Both the position numbers and the translations under genes were made by a program. Shown here piece after piece: positions 44,768 through 53,894 of a DNA stretch of 64,000 bases (its first letter is position 1; the number at the start of each line of letters is the position of its first letter). The DNA is from Devosia riboflavina. Its GTDB lineage: Bacteria; Pseudomonadota; Alphaproteobacteria; Rhizobiales; Devosiaceae. The notes under the pieces were generated by a model. That model ran no database searches, was not told the DNA's origin, and saw only the letters and a list, made by a program, of their open reading frames with translations. The DNA is taken from NCBI RefSeq assembly GCF_000743575.1, contig NZ_JQGC01000033.1, positions 1-64,000 on the forward strand. The letters run 5' to 3'.

Positions 44768-46537
44768 CTAGACCAGCGCCCTTCCCTTCTCGTCGATGAT
44801 GGACCCGAGATTGGCGGTATCGGGCAGGATGATTTCGTTATGCGGCTTGCCCGACGGGATCATAGGCAGGCAGTTTTCGTCCTTTTCGACGATGACGTCG
44901 AAGAGCACCGGGCCGTCATAGTCGAGCATTTCGGCAATGGCAGCGTCGAGTTCGGCCGGGCTCTCGCAGCGGATACCCCGCCCCCCATAGGCTTCGGCCA
45001 GTTTGACGAAATCAGGCAGCGATTCCGAATAGGAATGTGCATAGCGCGAGCCGTGCAGCAGGTCCTGCCACTGGCGAACCATGCCCATGCGCTCATTGTT
45101 GAGAATGAAGATCTTGATCGGCAGGCGATACTGCACCGCCGTCGACATCTCCTGCATGGTCATCTGCACCGAGGCTTCGCCGGCAATGTCGATCACCAGC
45201 GCATCGGGATGCGCCACCTGCACGCCGACCGCTGCCGGCAGGCCATAGCCCATCGTGCCGAGGCCGCCGGAGGTCATCCAGTGGTTCGGCTTGTCGAAGT
45301 GGAAGTGCTGGGCGGCCCACATCTGGTGCTGGCCGACTTCGGTTGTGATGTAGACTTCCTTGGACTGCTGCTTGGTCGCCTCATAGAGACGCTGAATAGC
45401 CCATTGCGGCTTGATGACCGTGTCCGAATTCTTGAAGTTGAGCGAGCCAACGGCGCGCCACTTCTCGATCTGCTTCCACCAGGGCGCGATGGCTTCCGTG
45501 CGTGGCTGGTTGGTCCGGCTCCGCCAGATGCGGATCATTTCTTCGAGCACGCGATTGCAGTCGCCCACGATCGGCACATCCACTCGGATGATCTTGTTGA
45601 TCGAGGACGGGTCGATGTCGACATGGATCTTGCGGCTATTGGGCGAGAAGGCGTCGATGCGGCCGGTGATGCGGTCGTCGAAGCGCGCGCCGATATTGAT
45701 CATCACGTCGCAGTCGTGCATCGCCATATTGGCTTCGTAGGTGCCGTGCATGCCGAGCATGCCCATCCACTGCGGATCGGACGCCGGGAAAGCGCCCAGG
45801 CCCATCAGGGTCGAGGTCACCGGGAAACCAGTCAGTTCGGCCAGCTCGCGCAGGTTTTCCGAGGCTTCCGGGCCGGCATTGATCACGCCACCGCCGGTAT
45901 AGAAGATCGGACGCTCGGCCTTGAGCATCAGGTCGACCGCAGCTTCGATCGCCTTGAGGTCGCCATCGACCTGCGGACGATAGGACGCGTGGCGCAGCGT
46001 TTCGATCTCGGGCTTGTAGTATTCGCCGACGGCGAACTGGATGTCCTTCGGAATATCGATGACCACCGGGCCAGGACGGCCGGTCGTGGCGATATGGAAG
46101 GCCTCGTGCAGCACGCGCGGCAGGTCGTTGACGTTCTTGACCAGATAATTGTGCTTTGTGCACGAGCGGGTGATGCCGACGGTGTCGCATTCCTGGAAAC
46201 CGTCGGTCCCGATGAGGGTGGTCGGCACCTGGGCGGTAATGCAGACGAGCGGGATGGAATCCATCAGCGCGTCGGTGAGGCCGGTCACGGCATTGGTGGC
46301 ACCGGGACCCGAGGTCACAAGGACCACGCCCGGCTTGCCGGTCGAACGCGCATAGCCCTCGGCCATGTGCGTCGCGCCCTGCTCGTGACGAACTAGAATG
46401 TGCTGGACCTGATCCTGCTGGAACATCGCGTCATAGATCGGCAGGGCAGCACCGCCCGGATAACCGAAGATATGCTCAACACCCTGATCCGCGAGCGCCT
46501 GGATCACCATTTCCGCGCCGGTCATTTTCTCGGCCAT
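44768..46537 (-). CDS. ilvB: Acetolactate synthase large (catalytic) subunit
   Basis: A 589-residue thiamine-diphosphate enzyme that makes acetolactate and acetohydroxybutyrate. FGYPGGAALPIYDAM and RHEQGATHMAEGYARS carry the catalytic Glu; the FAD-binding middle domain and the cofactor motif DIAGEASVQM ... FILNN follow. In that motif the usual metal-binding Asp (GD-A/G-S) is Glu454, a conservative but unusual change. ATG 46537 follows AGGAAG. Expression is probably attenuated by branched-chain amino acids. Confidence 0.96.
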   Translation of the reverse strand: MAEKMTGAEMVIQALADQGVEHIFGYPGGAALPIYDAMFQQDQVQHILVRHEQGATHMAEGYARSTGKPGVVLVTSGPGATNAVTGLTDALMDSIPLVCITAQVPTTLIGTDGFQECDTVGITRSCTKHNYLVKNVNDLPRVLHEAFHIATTGRPGPVVIDIPKDIQFAVGEYYKPEIETLRHASYRPQVDGDLKAIEAAVDLMLKAERPIFYTGGGVINAGPEASENLRELAELTGFPVTSTLMGLGAFPASDPQWMGMLGMHGTYEANMAMHDCDVMINIGARFDDRITGRIDAFSPNSRKIHVDIDPSSINKIIRVDVPIVGDCNRVLEEMIRIWRSRTNQPRTEAIAPWWKQIEKWRAVGSLNFKNSDTVIKPQWAIQRLYEATKQQSKEVYITTEVGQHQMWAAQHFHFDKPNHWMTSGGLGTMGYGLPAAVGVQVAHPDALVIDIAGEASVQMTMQEMSTAVQYRLPIKIFILNNERMGMVRQWQDLLHGSRYAHSYSESLPDFVKLAEAYGGRGIRCESPAELDAAIAEMLDYDGPVLFDVIVEKDENCLPMIPSGKPHNEIILPDTANLGSIIDEKGRALV

Positions 46538-46619
46538 TTGCGCTTCCTACTCCTCGTGCCCGCCGTACCGGGCGTTACGTCCTTGACGCCTTTCAACCGC
46601 CTTGGCGGAAAAAGGCAAT

Positions 46620-46641
46620 AAAAAAGGCCCCTTTCGGGACC
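46620..46641 (-). terminator. Attenuator terminator of the ilvBN leader
   Basis: On the minus strand GGTCCC-GAAA-GGGGCC forms a 6-bp stem with a stable GNRA loop followed by TTTTTT. It lies between the 16-codon leader peptide and ilvB, where transcription must be able to read through. Confidence 0.85.
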
Positions 46642-46673
46642 TGTGTTCGGCGCACCAGCTATCGCGCGGGGTT

Positions 46674-46724
46674 TCACCCCACGTTGCCGATGCGCCTACC
46701 TACTACGAGAATGAGTGCCCGCAC
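46674..46724 (-). CDS. Branched-chain amino acid leader peptide of ilvBN
   Basis: A 16-codon ORF starting at GTG 46724 with GGAGAGG upstream: MRALILVVGRRIGNVG and TGA. Six of the first eleven codons after the start region are Leu, Ile or Val (ALILVV, then I), the expected composition for an attenuation leader sensing Leu/Ile/Val-tRNA charging. A GGGGTGAAACCCC hairpin overlaps its stop and the T-run terminator follows 32 bases on. Confidence 0.85.
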   Translation of the reverse strand: MRALILVVGRRIGNVG

Positions 46725-46847
46725 GGGACCTCTCCAAAAAATTAGTCGCGCATTGATAGGAGCATTGCAACGAAACTGTCAAGGCTCGCTTTGCACCCGA
46801 AGCTTCGTCATATTCTCCTCCTCTCTCCAAACGGCCATCCCGACGAC

Positions 46848-48344
46848 ATGAACAGAAATCCGCTCGACAAGGAGCTGCAACACATCTCGGGCATGAATAC
46901 GGCCAGCCAGGCGCTGGTTCAGCGCATGGCGGCACCGGGCCTGGCAGTCCTGTTCCTTGCACTTGCGGCCCTGTGGGCATTCGCGTCAGTTGGTCATTCG
47001 CCGGCCGGAACAGTCGTCGTCATCGCTTCCATCGTCGCTGGCTATATGGCGCTCAACATTGGTGCCAATGACGTCGCCAACAATATGGGCCCGGCGGTCG
47101 GCGCCCGGGCGCTCACCATGCCCGCCGCGCTGCTTATTGCCGCCATCTGCGAGGCCGCAGGCGCGCTGCTGGCCGGTGGCGACGTCGTGCAAACGGTCGC
47201 ATCGGATTTGTTGGTAGGATTGAACATAGCGCCGGCGAGTCTTGTGCTGGTCATGATTTCAGCGCTTCTCGCGTCGGCCATGTGGGTGCATCTCGCAACC
47301 TTCATCGGCGCGCCAGTTTCCACCACTCATTCCATCATTGGCGGCGTAACGGGCGCTGGTATCGCCGCGGCAGGTTTGAGCGCGGTGTCTTGGCCGTCAA
47401 TCCTGACCATCGCCTTCGGCTGGGTCGTCTCGCCCGTCGCTGGAGGCGCAATTGCTGCCCTGCTGCTGCTCCTCACTCAGGTGACCATCACCGGAAGAAT
47501 CGACAAGTTGCAGGCGGCACGAACCTGGGTGCCCGCCTTCGTTGCCGTTATGGCCGGCACTTTTGCGATGTATCTGGCTGACAAGGGGCTCCAACGGGTC
47601 TGGGATCCCGGCACGCCAGCCGTGGTGGTCGTTGGACTGCTGGCGGCGGCGATCGGTTGGACGATTTCATTCTCCGGGGTACGGCGTCGTTCGCAGCACC
47701 TTGAGAATCGCAAGAAGCACGTAGCGACACTCTTCCGCCTGCCGCTGATCCTCGCCGCTGCGCTCCTCTCCTTTTCCCACGGCGCCAATGACGTGGCCAA
47801 CGCAATTGGGCCGCTGGCCGCTATCGTCTCTACCCTCGCCGATGGCCAAGCGACGCCGGACGCCGACCTGCCCTTTTGGGTGCTGTCCATCGGCGCCTTC
47901 GGCATCGCGGTCGGTCTCGCGCTGTTCGGACCCCGCCTGATCCGGACCGTTGGCGAACAGATTACCAAGCTCAATGAAATCCGCGCCTTTTGCGCGGCGC
48001 TGTCGACCGGGATCACGGTGCTGATCGCCTCGGCACTGGGCATGCCAGTTTCGACCACCCACATCGCCATCGGCGCGGTCTTCGGCATCGGTTTCTTGCG
48101 TGAATATCGCTCGCGCCGGGAAATGGAACGCAAGGCTGTGCCGATCTATGCCCGTTTCGTCGATCCGCGCGCCTTGAACGCGACCCCGGAAATGGCCTTT
48201 GCCAATGCGCGCGAGGCGGATCATCGGCGGCTGATCCGGCGCCAGAGCGTTTATCGCATCATGGGGGCGTGGATGGTCACCCTACCCTGCTCGGCCCTTT
48301 TGGCAGCTTTGGTATTTTTCGTCGTGAGCCAGTTCGCGCTCTAG
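46848..48344 (+). CDS. Inorganic phosphate transporter, PiT family
   Basis: A 498-residue symporter with the duplicated PiT signature: NIGANDVANNMGPAVGA (first repeat) and FSHGANDVANAIGPLAAI (second repeat), each matched by a PVSTTHSIIGG / PVSTTHIAIGA segment. About 12 helices. It takes up phosphate with H+ or cation. ATG 46848 lacks a clear ribosome-binding site, so a later start at Met16 is possible. Its end overlaps the convergent NUDIX gene by 4 bases. Confidence 0.93.
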   Translation: MNRNPLDKELQHISGMNTASQALVQRMAAPGLAVLFLALAALWAFASVGHSPAGTVVVIASIVAGYMALNIGANDVANNMGPAVGARALTMPAALLIAAICEAAGALLAGGDVVQTVASDLLVGLNIAPASLVLVMISALLASAMWVHLATFIGAPVSTTHSIIGGVTGAGIAAAGLSAVSWPSILTIAFGWVVSPVAGGAIAALLLLLTQVTITGRIDKLQAARTWVPAFVAVMAGTFAMYLADKGLQRVWDPGTPAVVVVGLLAAAIGWTISFSGVRRRSQHLENRKKHVATLFRLPLILAAALLSFSHGANDVANAIGPLAAIVSTLADGQATPDADLPFWVLSIGAFGIAVGLALFGPRLIRTVGEQITKLNEIRAFCAALSTGITVLIASALGMPVSTTHIAIGAVFGIGFLREYRSRREMERKAVPIYARFVDPRALNATPEMAFANAREADHRRLIRRQSVYRIMGAWMVTLPCSALLAALVFFVVSQFAL

Positions 48345-48811
48345 GCGCGGCGCTTTTCGGCGCGGGCGTCGTGAAAGCCGGCGACGAGATCGGCAAGGTC
48401 GCGATGCGCGAGCAGCCGGCGCGACTCGCGCACCGTCACCCAATGGCGCAGGCGCTGTCCCTTTTCCTTCCAACTATCGAGTTGCTGGGTGACGCGCAGC
48501 GGATAGAGATCGATATCGATGAGCTTGTAGCCGCCCGAACCCGCCGCCGCACGATAGCTGCCGATCGGCTCCTGCTCGACCTCGCCGAGGACGCCGGCTT
48601 CCTCATAGGCTTCGAGGGCGGCGCTGTCCCAGGGCGTCAGGTCGGGCTCGATGGCGCCCTTGGGAAAAATCCAGCGCCCGCTGCGCCGGGACGTCACGAG
48701 CAAAAAGGCCATGCGTCCATCCACCACCGCATAAGGCAGAGCGCCGACCTGGCGGATTGCCCCCGGTGGAGCTTCCGCAGTTTGCCAATCCTTGAAGAGA
48801 CGTCGCAGCAT
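48341..48811 (-). CDS. NUDIX hydrolase
   Basis: A 156-residue Nudix protein. The box is PKGAIEPDLTPWDSAALEAY followed by EEAGVLG, close to the diphosphoinositol-polyphosphate/Ap4A hydrolase type (PKGxxE ... AAxREAxEEAG), although the usual Arg is Leu. It would cleave a nucleoside-diphosphate-linked or polyphosphorylated substrate. It converges with the phosphate transporter and lies downstream of cspA. Confidence 0.85.
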   Translation of the reverse strand: MLRRLFKDWQTAEAPPGAIRQVGALPYAVVDGRMAFLLVTSRRSGRWIFPKGAIEPDLTPWDSAALEAYEEAGVLGEVEQEPIGSYRAAAGSGGYKLIDIDLYPLRVTQQLDSWKEKGQRLRHWVTVRESRRLLAHRDLADLVAGFHDARAEKRRA

Positions 48812-48863
48812 ATCGAATTCGAACCTTTCTCAAGCGAGTTGAGACCGATTCCCTGTCATAAGA

Positions 48864-48888
48864 CAGAGGGGCCCCGAAGGGCCCCTCA
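48864..48888 (-). terminator. Terminator of cspA
   Basis: A perfect 10-bp stem GAGGGGCCCC / GGGGCCCCTC with a 3-base loop lies 20 bases after the cspA stop. It is followed on the minus strand by TGTCTTAT and on the plus strand by AAAATT, so the T tract is modest. Confidence 0.7.
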
Positions 48889-48908
48889 AAATTCCGTTGC
48901 TGAAGCGA

Positions 48909-49124
48909 TTAGCTCAGCAGGGTCAGTTCGGTTGCCGAAACCTTGCCATCGCGGCCGGTCTGCAGTTCGAAGCTGACCTTGTCGCCTTCATAGAGGCCCT
49001 GGAGGCCCGAGCGCTGCACAGCAGAAATGTGCACGAACGCATCCTTCTCGCCATTGTCGGGCGAGATGAAGCCGTAGCCCTTGGTCGTGTTGAAGAATTT
49101 CACGGTACCGGTAATGGCAGCCAT
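48909..49124 (-). CDS. cspA: Cold-shock domain protein
   Basis: A 71-residue single OB-fold RNA chaperone. RNP1 is KGYGFISPD (residues ~15-23) and RNP2 is DAFVHISAV (~28-36), with the surrounding aromatic residues intact. It melts mRNA secondary structure at low temperature or in stationary phase. The ~290 bases upstream contain no gene, so a long 5' untranslated leader of the cspA type is possible. Confidence 0.96.
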   Translation of the reverse strand: MAAITGTVKFFNTTKGYGFISPDNGEKDAFVHISAVQRSGLQGLYEGDKVSFELQTGRDGKVSATELTLLS

Positions 49125-49337
49125 GTTGAACCTCGTGGTCTGTAATACCGCAACTTGCGGTGGGAGGGTTTATTCGGCCCCAGAGAGGGTTCCGAACTTA
49201 CGATGCACCAAGATCAGGAGGTAGCCTAGATTCCGGAATAACCGGTCGTTCAGGTAACGCAAGTCGAGTGGCACGTATTTCGGGATTATTGCGATCCGCC
49301 GGGAAATTTTCAAGGCAATATCGGCAGTTGGACGTAG

Positions 49338-49371
49338 AACACCCGGTCGGTGGGGGCGCCGGCCGGGTGTC
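49338..49371. terminator. GC-rich hairpin downstream of the lipoprotein gene
   Basis: ACACCCGG pairs with CCGGGTGT around a GGGGGCGCC-containing centre. It lies ~50 bases after the lipoprotein stop on the minus strand. No strong T run follows, so the call is tentative. Confidence 0.45.
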
Positions 49372-49419
49372 TTCGCAGCATGATGGCGGTTTGGGGACGA
49401 CTAACCGCCTCAGCGAAAC

Positions 49420-49695
49420 TTAGCCACGCGGGCAGGTGTCGATATACTGGCTACCATCGCGGCGCTGATAGACGCAGCGGTTGTTGCTGCCTTCGACGCG
49501 ACCGAGCACGTCACCCGCAGCGGCACCAACAACGGTGCCGACGCCAGCACCCACAACCGTTCCCAGAAGGCTGCCGCCGGTTGCGCTGGCACCGACAACA
49601 GCGCCACCGAGAGCGCCGACTGTCGCACCCTGCTGGGTCGACGTGCATGCAGCGAGGGAAAGGGTAGCGGCAACGATAATCAGGAACTTATGCAT
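49420..49695 (-). CDS. Glycine-zipper lipoprotein
   Basis: A 91-residue outer-membrane-type lipoprotein. The signal peptide MHKFLIIVAATLSLAAC ends in the lipobox LAAC, with Cys17 as lipid attachment site. The mature part is a glycine zipper (GATVGALGGAVVGASATGGS, GTVVGAGVGTVVGAAAGD), a membrane-packing motif related to 17-kDa antigen/SlyB-type proteins, and ends with two Cys (RCVYQRRDGSQYIDTC). It probably supports envelope integrity. Confidence 0.88.
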   Translation of the reverse strand: MHKFLIIVAATLSLAACTSTQQGATVGALGGAVVGASATGGSLLGTVVGAGVGTVVGAAAGDVLGRVEGSNNRCVYQRRDGSQYIDTCPRG

Positions 49696-49772
49696 GAGAT
49701 CCTCCAGGACTGATCGGACGATTAATGTTCGGTCGGAATTTTAGTTCCAGCCACCGCTCAAGAAATGTTGAA

Positions 49773-50138
49773 TCATTCGTTAAGTAAACCTCGGAACATT
49801 CCTGCGATCGCCACACCGAGCCATCCAAGGATCATACCGCCGCCACCAATGGGCGCCGCACCGGGGAAAAGCGAGGTGCCGACCCAGTGCCGCATGGCGA
49901 GGTCGCCAACGAAGATGAGGCAACCGGCCGTCAGCACCAGGCCCACAATGGAGAGTGCCCTGCCCCGTCCCATGAGACCCAGGACGAGCAGCACCGGTGC
50001 ATGAGCCAGCGCCATGGCCGAGATGGCGGCGAGATTTCGTACATCTTCGCCATGCGAGGTCATTGCCGCCGTGGCGACGCCGATTGCCCCGAGCAAGCCT
50101 GCCACGCCAACCAGAACGCGCCGCATCCAATCACTCAT
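49773..50138 (-). CDS. DUF423-family membrane protein
   Basis: A 121-residue protein with four hydrophobic segments. The beginning (LVGVAGLLGAIGVATAAMTS), the central helices and the Gly-rich APIGGGGMILGWLGVA are typical of DUF423 (YgdD-like) inner-membrane proteins, whose function is unknown. ATG 50138 (MSDWMRRV) is preceded by GGTGGGGACGG. It is divergent from the MATE transporter gene by 67 bases. Confidence 0.85.
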   Translation of the reverse strand: MSDWMRRVLVGVAGLLGAIGVATAAMTSHGEDVRNLAAISAMALAHAPVLLVLGLMGRGRALSIVGLVLTAGCLIFVGDLAMRHWVGTSLFPGAAPIGGGGMILGWLGVAIAGMFRGLLNE

Positions 50139-50205
50139 TTCCGTCCCCACCTTCCAAGCCAGATGCCTTTCGACTAGAGCATGGCGGTGTGTGTGGGAAA
50201 CGAAA

Positions 50206-51621
50206 ATGACCGAGATTGTCGCACCGTCGCAGCAGGCGGCGGGCACGAGCGCTGAAGCGCCGACCAGTTGGGCCACTGAATTCCGGGCCACTTTTGCGCT
50301 CGCCTGGCCGCTGGTCATCGCACAGGTGGCGCAAAATGCGATCAATACCACCGACGTGATCATGACCGGCTGGCTGGGACCGGAATATCTGGCGGCCAGC
50401 ACGCTCGCCTCCACCTTCATCATGCCCTTCCTGGTCGGCGGTATCGGCTTGGTTGGCGCCGTCGCACCGCTGACAGCCCAGGCCCGCGGCGCGCGTGACA
50501 TCAAGGCGGTCCGGCGCATTGTCCGCCAGGGCTTTTGGGTTGCCCTTCTTACGGCGCTCGTCCTGGTGCCGATCATCCTGCAGATCAGGACCATTCTCGG
50601 CTGGCTCGGACAGGACCCGGTGCTCGCCATGCGGGCCGAGGAATATACCCAGATCGCGGCCTGGCTGCTGTTCCCCGGGCTAGGCATCATCGTGCTGCGC
50701 TCGCTCCTGTCGACTTTTGATGCGGCGCGCGTCGTGCTGCTGGTCACCCTTGGCGGCGTGGTCGTGAACTTTATCGGCAACTACGCCCTGATGTTCGGGA
50801 ATTTCGGCATGCCGCGCCTCGAATTGCGCGGCGCCGCCATTTCGACTGTTATTACCAATATCGCGATGTTCCTCGCGCTGCTCACCTATGTGCTGCGCCA
50901 TCGCCGCTTCAAGCGCTTCCATTTGCTGATTCGATTTTGGAAACCGGACTGGCCGCGCTTCCGTCAGATTTTCCGCCTCGGCCTGCCTATCGGCCTTACC
51001 GTCCTTGCCGAAGTCAGCCTGTTCACGGCCGCCGCAATGCTCATGGGCCGTCTTGGCACTGACGAAGTCGCGGCCCATGCTGTTGCCCTCCAGTGTGCCT
51101 CCCTCGCCTTCATGGTCCCCATGGGCATCGGCATGGCCACCACGGTTCGCGTCGGCATAGCTTACGGCAGGCGGGACCGGGTGGGGATAAGTCACGCCGG
51201 ATGGACCGGACTTGCCCTGGGAACGGCATTCATGACGCTGTCCTGCTTCGCCTTCCTCAGCTTTGGGCCCTCAATCGTCTCGGTGTTCCTCGATCCGACC
51301 AAGCCCGAGAACCTCAACGCCCTGACCCTGGCGGCAACCTTCCTTGTCATCGCCGGCATCTTCCAGTTGGTCGATGGCGTGCAGGTGGTCGCCGCCCATG
51401 CCCTGCGTGGCCTTAGCGACGCCAAAATCCCGATGATCGTTGCCATCGTCGGCTATTGGCTCGTCGGGCTGCCCATCGCCTATCTGCTGGGGCTCGTGGT
51501 GGGCTGGCGCGGTATCGGCATCTGGATTGGCCTCGCTGCTGGCCTCGCTTTTGTGGCGGTCGTGCTGCTGGCTCGATTTGCACTGCGCGAACGGATCGGG
51601 CTGCTGCGCCAGATTAGCTGA
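50206..51621 (+). CDS. MATE-family multidrug efflux transporter (NorM-like)
   Basis: A 471-residue antiporter of 12 helices in two homologous halves. LAWPLVIAQVAQNAINTTDV in helix 1, VGAVAPLTAQARGARD after helix 2 and the second-half PIGLTVLAEVSLFTAAAMLM mark the family. It would exchange cationic drugs or metabolites for Na+ or H+. The 3' end overlaps miaA by 8 bases in convergent orientation. Confidence 0.92.
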   Translation: MTEIVAPSQQAAGTSAEAPTSWATEFRATFALAWPLVIAQVAQNAINTTDVIMTGWLGPEYLAASTLASTFIMPFLVGGIGLVGAVAPLTAQARGARDIKAVRRIVRQGFWVALLTALVLVPIILQIRTILGWLGQDPVLAMRAEEYTQIAAWLLFPGLGIIVLRSLLSTFDAARVVLLVTLGGVVVNFIGNYALMFGNFGMPRLELRGAAISTVITNIAMFLALLTYVLRHRRFKRFHLLIRFWKPDWPRFRQIFRLGLPIGLTVLAEVSLFTAAAMLMGRLGTDEVAAHAVALQCASLAFMVPMGIGMATTVRVGIAYGRRDRVGISHAGWTGLALGTAFMTLSCFAFLSFGPSIVSVFLDPTKPENLNALTLAATFLVIAGIFQLVDGVQVVAAHALRGLSDAKIPMIVAIVGYWLVGLPIAYLLGLVVGWRGIGIWIGLAAGLAFVAVVLLARFALRERIGLLRQIS

Positions 51622-52510
51622 GCGCGGAGCCTTCCAGCCCCAGCCGTGGCCAATCGCCCATACGGTTGCGGAACCAGGTGCGCTGGCGCTTGGCATATTG
51701 ATGCGTGGCGATGATCGCGAGGGTGATGGCCTCATCGCGCGTCTCTACGCCGTCGAGCCAATCGCCGATTTCGCGCACGCCGATGGCTTTCATGACCGGC
51801 AGGGATGGGTCGAGATTTTGCGCTCGCAGGGCCTCGACTTCATCTACGGCGCCGCTCGCAAACATGGCTTCGAAACGTAGGGCGATGCGGGCGCGGAGCA
51901 CGTCGCGATCGGGCGAGAGGACGAAGCGCTCGATGCTCCAGTCGTTCAGGAGACCGGATTGCGGATTGTCCTGGAAGGCGGAGAGCGGCTTGCCGGTGGC
52001 GCGCTTGACGGCGAGAGCGCGGGTGACGCGCTGCGGGTCCGCAACCTTGAGACGGCGCGCGGTTTCGGGGTCCTCTTGCAGAAGCAATGCCATGCGGTCG
52101 GTTTCATCGAGGTCTTCGATCTCGCGCTGAACCTGCAAGGTCAGCTCCTGAGAGATTTCCGGAACGTCGGCGAATCCGTTTGTCAGGGCTTCGAAATAGA
52201 GCCCAGTTCCGCCAACGAAAATCACCTCTCGGGAGGGGTCGATTTCGGCGACGATTTTGCGGACGGCTTCGAGCCATTGGCCAGTGGAAAAGCGCTGCGA
52301 CGCCGGTACGGTGCCGTAGAGGCGATGCTCGGCCAGCGCCTCTTCCTCGATCGATGGGCGCGCAGTGACGATGCGGAGCGTGTCGTAGACCTGCATGGCG
52401 TCGGTGTTGACGATGACGCCGCCACTGGCGCGGGCACGGGCAAGCGCCATGCTCGACTTGCCGCTGGCAGTCGGACCCGCTATCAGGACGGCGCTTCTCT
52501 GGCGCGTCAC
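51614..52510 (-). CDS. miaA: tRNA dimethylallyltransferase
   Basis: A 298-residue enzyme that isopentenylates A37 of tRNAs reading UNN codons. The P-loop is IAGPTASGKSSMAL (residues ~8-21), with DAMQVYDTLRIVTARPS, VGGTGLYFEAL and DPQRVTRALAV following; the C-terminal HQYAKRQRTWFRNR is the tRNA-binding signature. GTG 52510 with GGGAG upstream is the start; the much longer upstream frame is antisense to serB. It is divergent from serB by 27 bases. Confidence 0.95.
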   Translation of the reverse strand: MTRQRSAVLIAGPTASGKSSMALARARASGGVIVNTDAMQVYDTLRIVTARPSIEEEALAEHRLYGTVPASQRFSTGQWLEAVRKIVAEIDPSREVIFVGGTGLYFEALTNGFADVPEISQELTLQVQREIEDLDETDRMALLLQEDPETARRLKVADPQRVTRALAVKRATGKPLSAFQDNPQSGLLNDWSIERFVLSPDRDVLRARIALRFEAMFASGAVDEVEALRAQNLDPSLPVMKAIGVREIGDWLDGVETRDEAITLAIIATHQYAKRQRTWFRNRMGDWPRLGLEGSALS

Positions 52511-52537
52511 CCTTGTCTCCCGAAAGTCATTTTCGCC

Positions 52538-53410
52538 ATGCCGGTTCTCAGCCTCATCGCCAATCCCGCCGATTCCGACCTCGACGTCTCGCTTGCGGCC
52601 GCAGTGGTGCAGCAAACCGGCGGAGAACTCAACTGGCTGAACCACGAGGTCGCCTGCGATATTCTCGAACCCAAGGCGCCGAACGCGCTGGATATCGCCC
52701 GCGAGCTCATCGGCAGCCGGCGCGTTGACGCCAATGTCGTGCCGACCGAAGGCCGCCGCAAGCAAGTGCTCGTTGCCGACATGGATTCGACCATGATCGA
52801 GCAGGAGTGCATCGACGAACTGGCGGCTGCGCTCGGGCTCAAGGCTCAGGTCGCCGAAATCACCGAGCGCGCCATGCGCGGTGAGCTGGATTTCGGCCAG
52901 GCGCTCGATACGCGCGTCGCCCTGCTCAAGGGGCTGGAGCGCGCCACTATCGAGGAAATCCGCCGCGAGGCGATCACGCTGACGCCGGGCGGGCGGGCAC
53001 TGGTGCACACCATGAAGGCCTATGGCGCTTTCACCTCGCTGGTCTCGGGCGGCTTTACGCTCTTTGCCGACTATTTTGCCAAGCGGATCGGCTTTGATGA
53101 GGCCATCGCCAATGTGCTGCAATTCGATGGTGACCGGCTGACGGGCACGGTGCAGAAGCCGATCGTCGACAAGAACACCAAGCGTATCCGGCTCGAAGCA
53201 CTGGCGACGGAACGCGGGCTCAGCCTGAGCCAGACCATGGCCGTGGGCGATGGCGCCAATGACCTCGACATGATCGGGATCGCCGGATTCGGCGTGGCGC
53301 TGCATGCCAAGCCTGCCGTGGCGACCGCTGCAGGGTATCGGATCGACCATGGCGACCTGACGGCGCTGCTTTACCTGCAAGGCTATGCCGAGGACGATTT
53401 CGTCCGATAG
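52538..53410 (+). CDS. serB: Phosphoserine phosphatase
   Basis: A 290-residue HAD-superfamily enzyme catalysing the last step of serine synthesis. HAD motif I is VADMDSTMI (nucleophile Asp at ~residue 81), motif II is SLVSGGFT, and motifs III/IV are KNTKRIR and VGDGANDLDMI. The ~75-residue N-terminal domain replaces the ACT-like region of E. coli SerB. It shares a short divergent promoter region with miaA. Confidence 0.96.
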   Translation: MPVLSLIANPADSDLDVSLAAAVVQQTGGELNWLNHEVACDILEPKAPNALDIARELIGSRRVDANVVPTEGRRKQVLVADMDSTMIEQECIDELAAALGLKAQVAEITERAMRGELDFGQALDTRVALLKGLERATIEEIRREAITLTPGGRALVHTMKAYGAFTSLVSGGFTLFADYFAKRIGFDEAIANVLQFDGDRLTGTVQKPIVDKNTKRIRLEALATERGLSLSQTMAVGDGANDLDMIGIAGFGVALHAKPAVATAAGYRIDHGDLTALLYLQGYAEDDFVR

Positions 53411-53482
53411 GCGCGCAGCACCAAACGCCGCCCGGCCCTTTCGGCTTGCGGTTGCACGGTCGCGACACCCTTCGGGCGCACG

Positions 53483-53543
53483 GTGGGAAGCGGCTTTCGC
53501 CCTGAAAATTGGTAGAAAAGAAGAGGCGAAAGCCGCTTCGCAC
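53483..53543 (+). terminator. Long stem-loop downstream of serB
   Basis: GTGGGAAGCGGCTTTCGCC (53483-53501) pairs with GGCGAAAGCCGCTTCGCAC (53525-53543) with one or two mismatches and a 23-base AT-rich loop, followed after CGTCCGGG by ATTTTTTG. It probably ends the serB transcript, though the T run is displaced by eight bases. Confidence 0.6.
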
Positions 53544-53894
53544 GTCCGGGATTTTTTGCGCACGCATCGAGCGGTCCCCTTTTGGGGTTTTACGGTCCAG
53601 ATCGCCGTCGGAAGCATCCGAAGATGCGACGGGGGCTTTCTGCCGCTTGACCGGTGGTCAGCATCCACGCACTCGCCCAGGCGACCCCGAGCGACCCGAC
53701 TTCCCGCCCGACACTTCGTCGGTGCCGCGTGTTATCGGCGGGAATGAGGGCATATTGCCATGGGAAGGAGTGGGCGGGGATAAGTGGGATAGATTTGCCC
53801 CCCTTTCGGCCGCAGGCATCGGTACTTCCGTCAGCGCCTCCCGGCCTCCTCAGATAGACGTGTCGTATCGAGCGCCATGGAATCTCCTCATATG

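Noticed and set aside
52511..53668. N-terminal extension of the miaA frame
   Set aside because: Antisense to serB; MiaA of normal length begins at GTG 52510 with its P-loop at residue 8.
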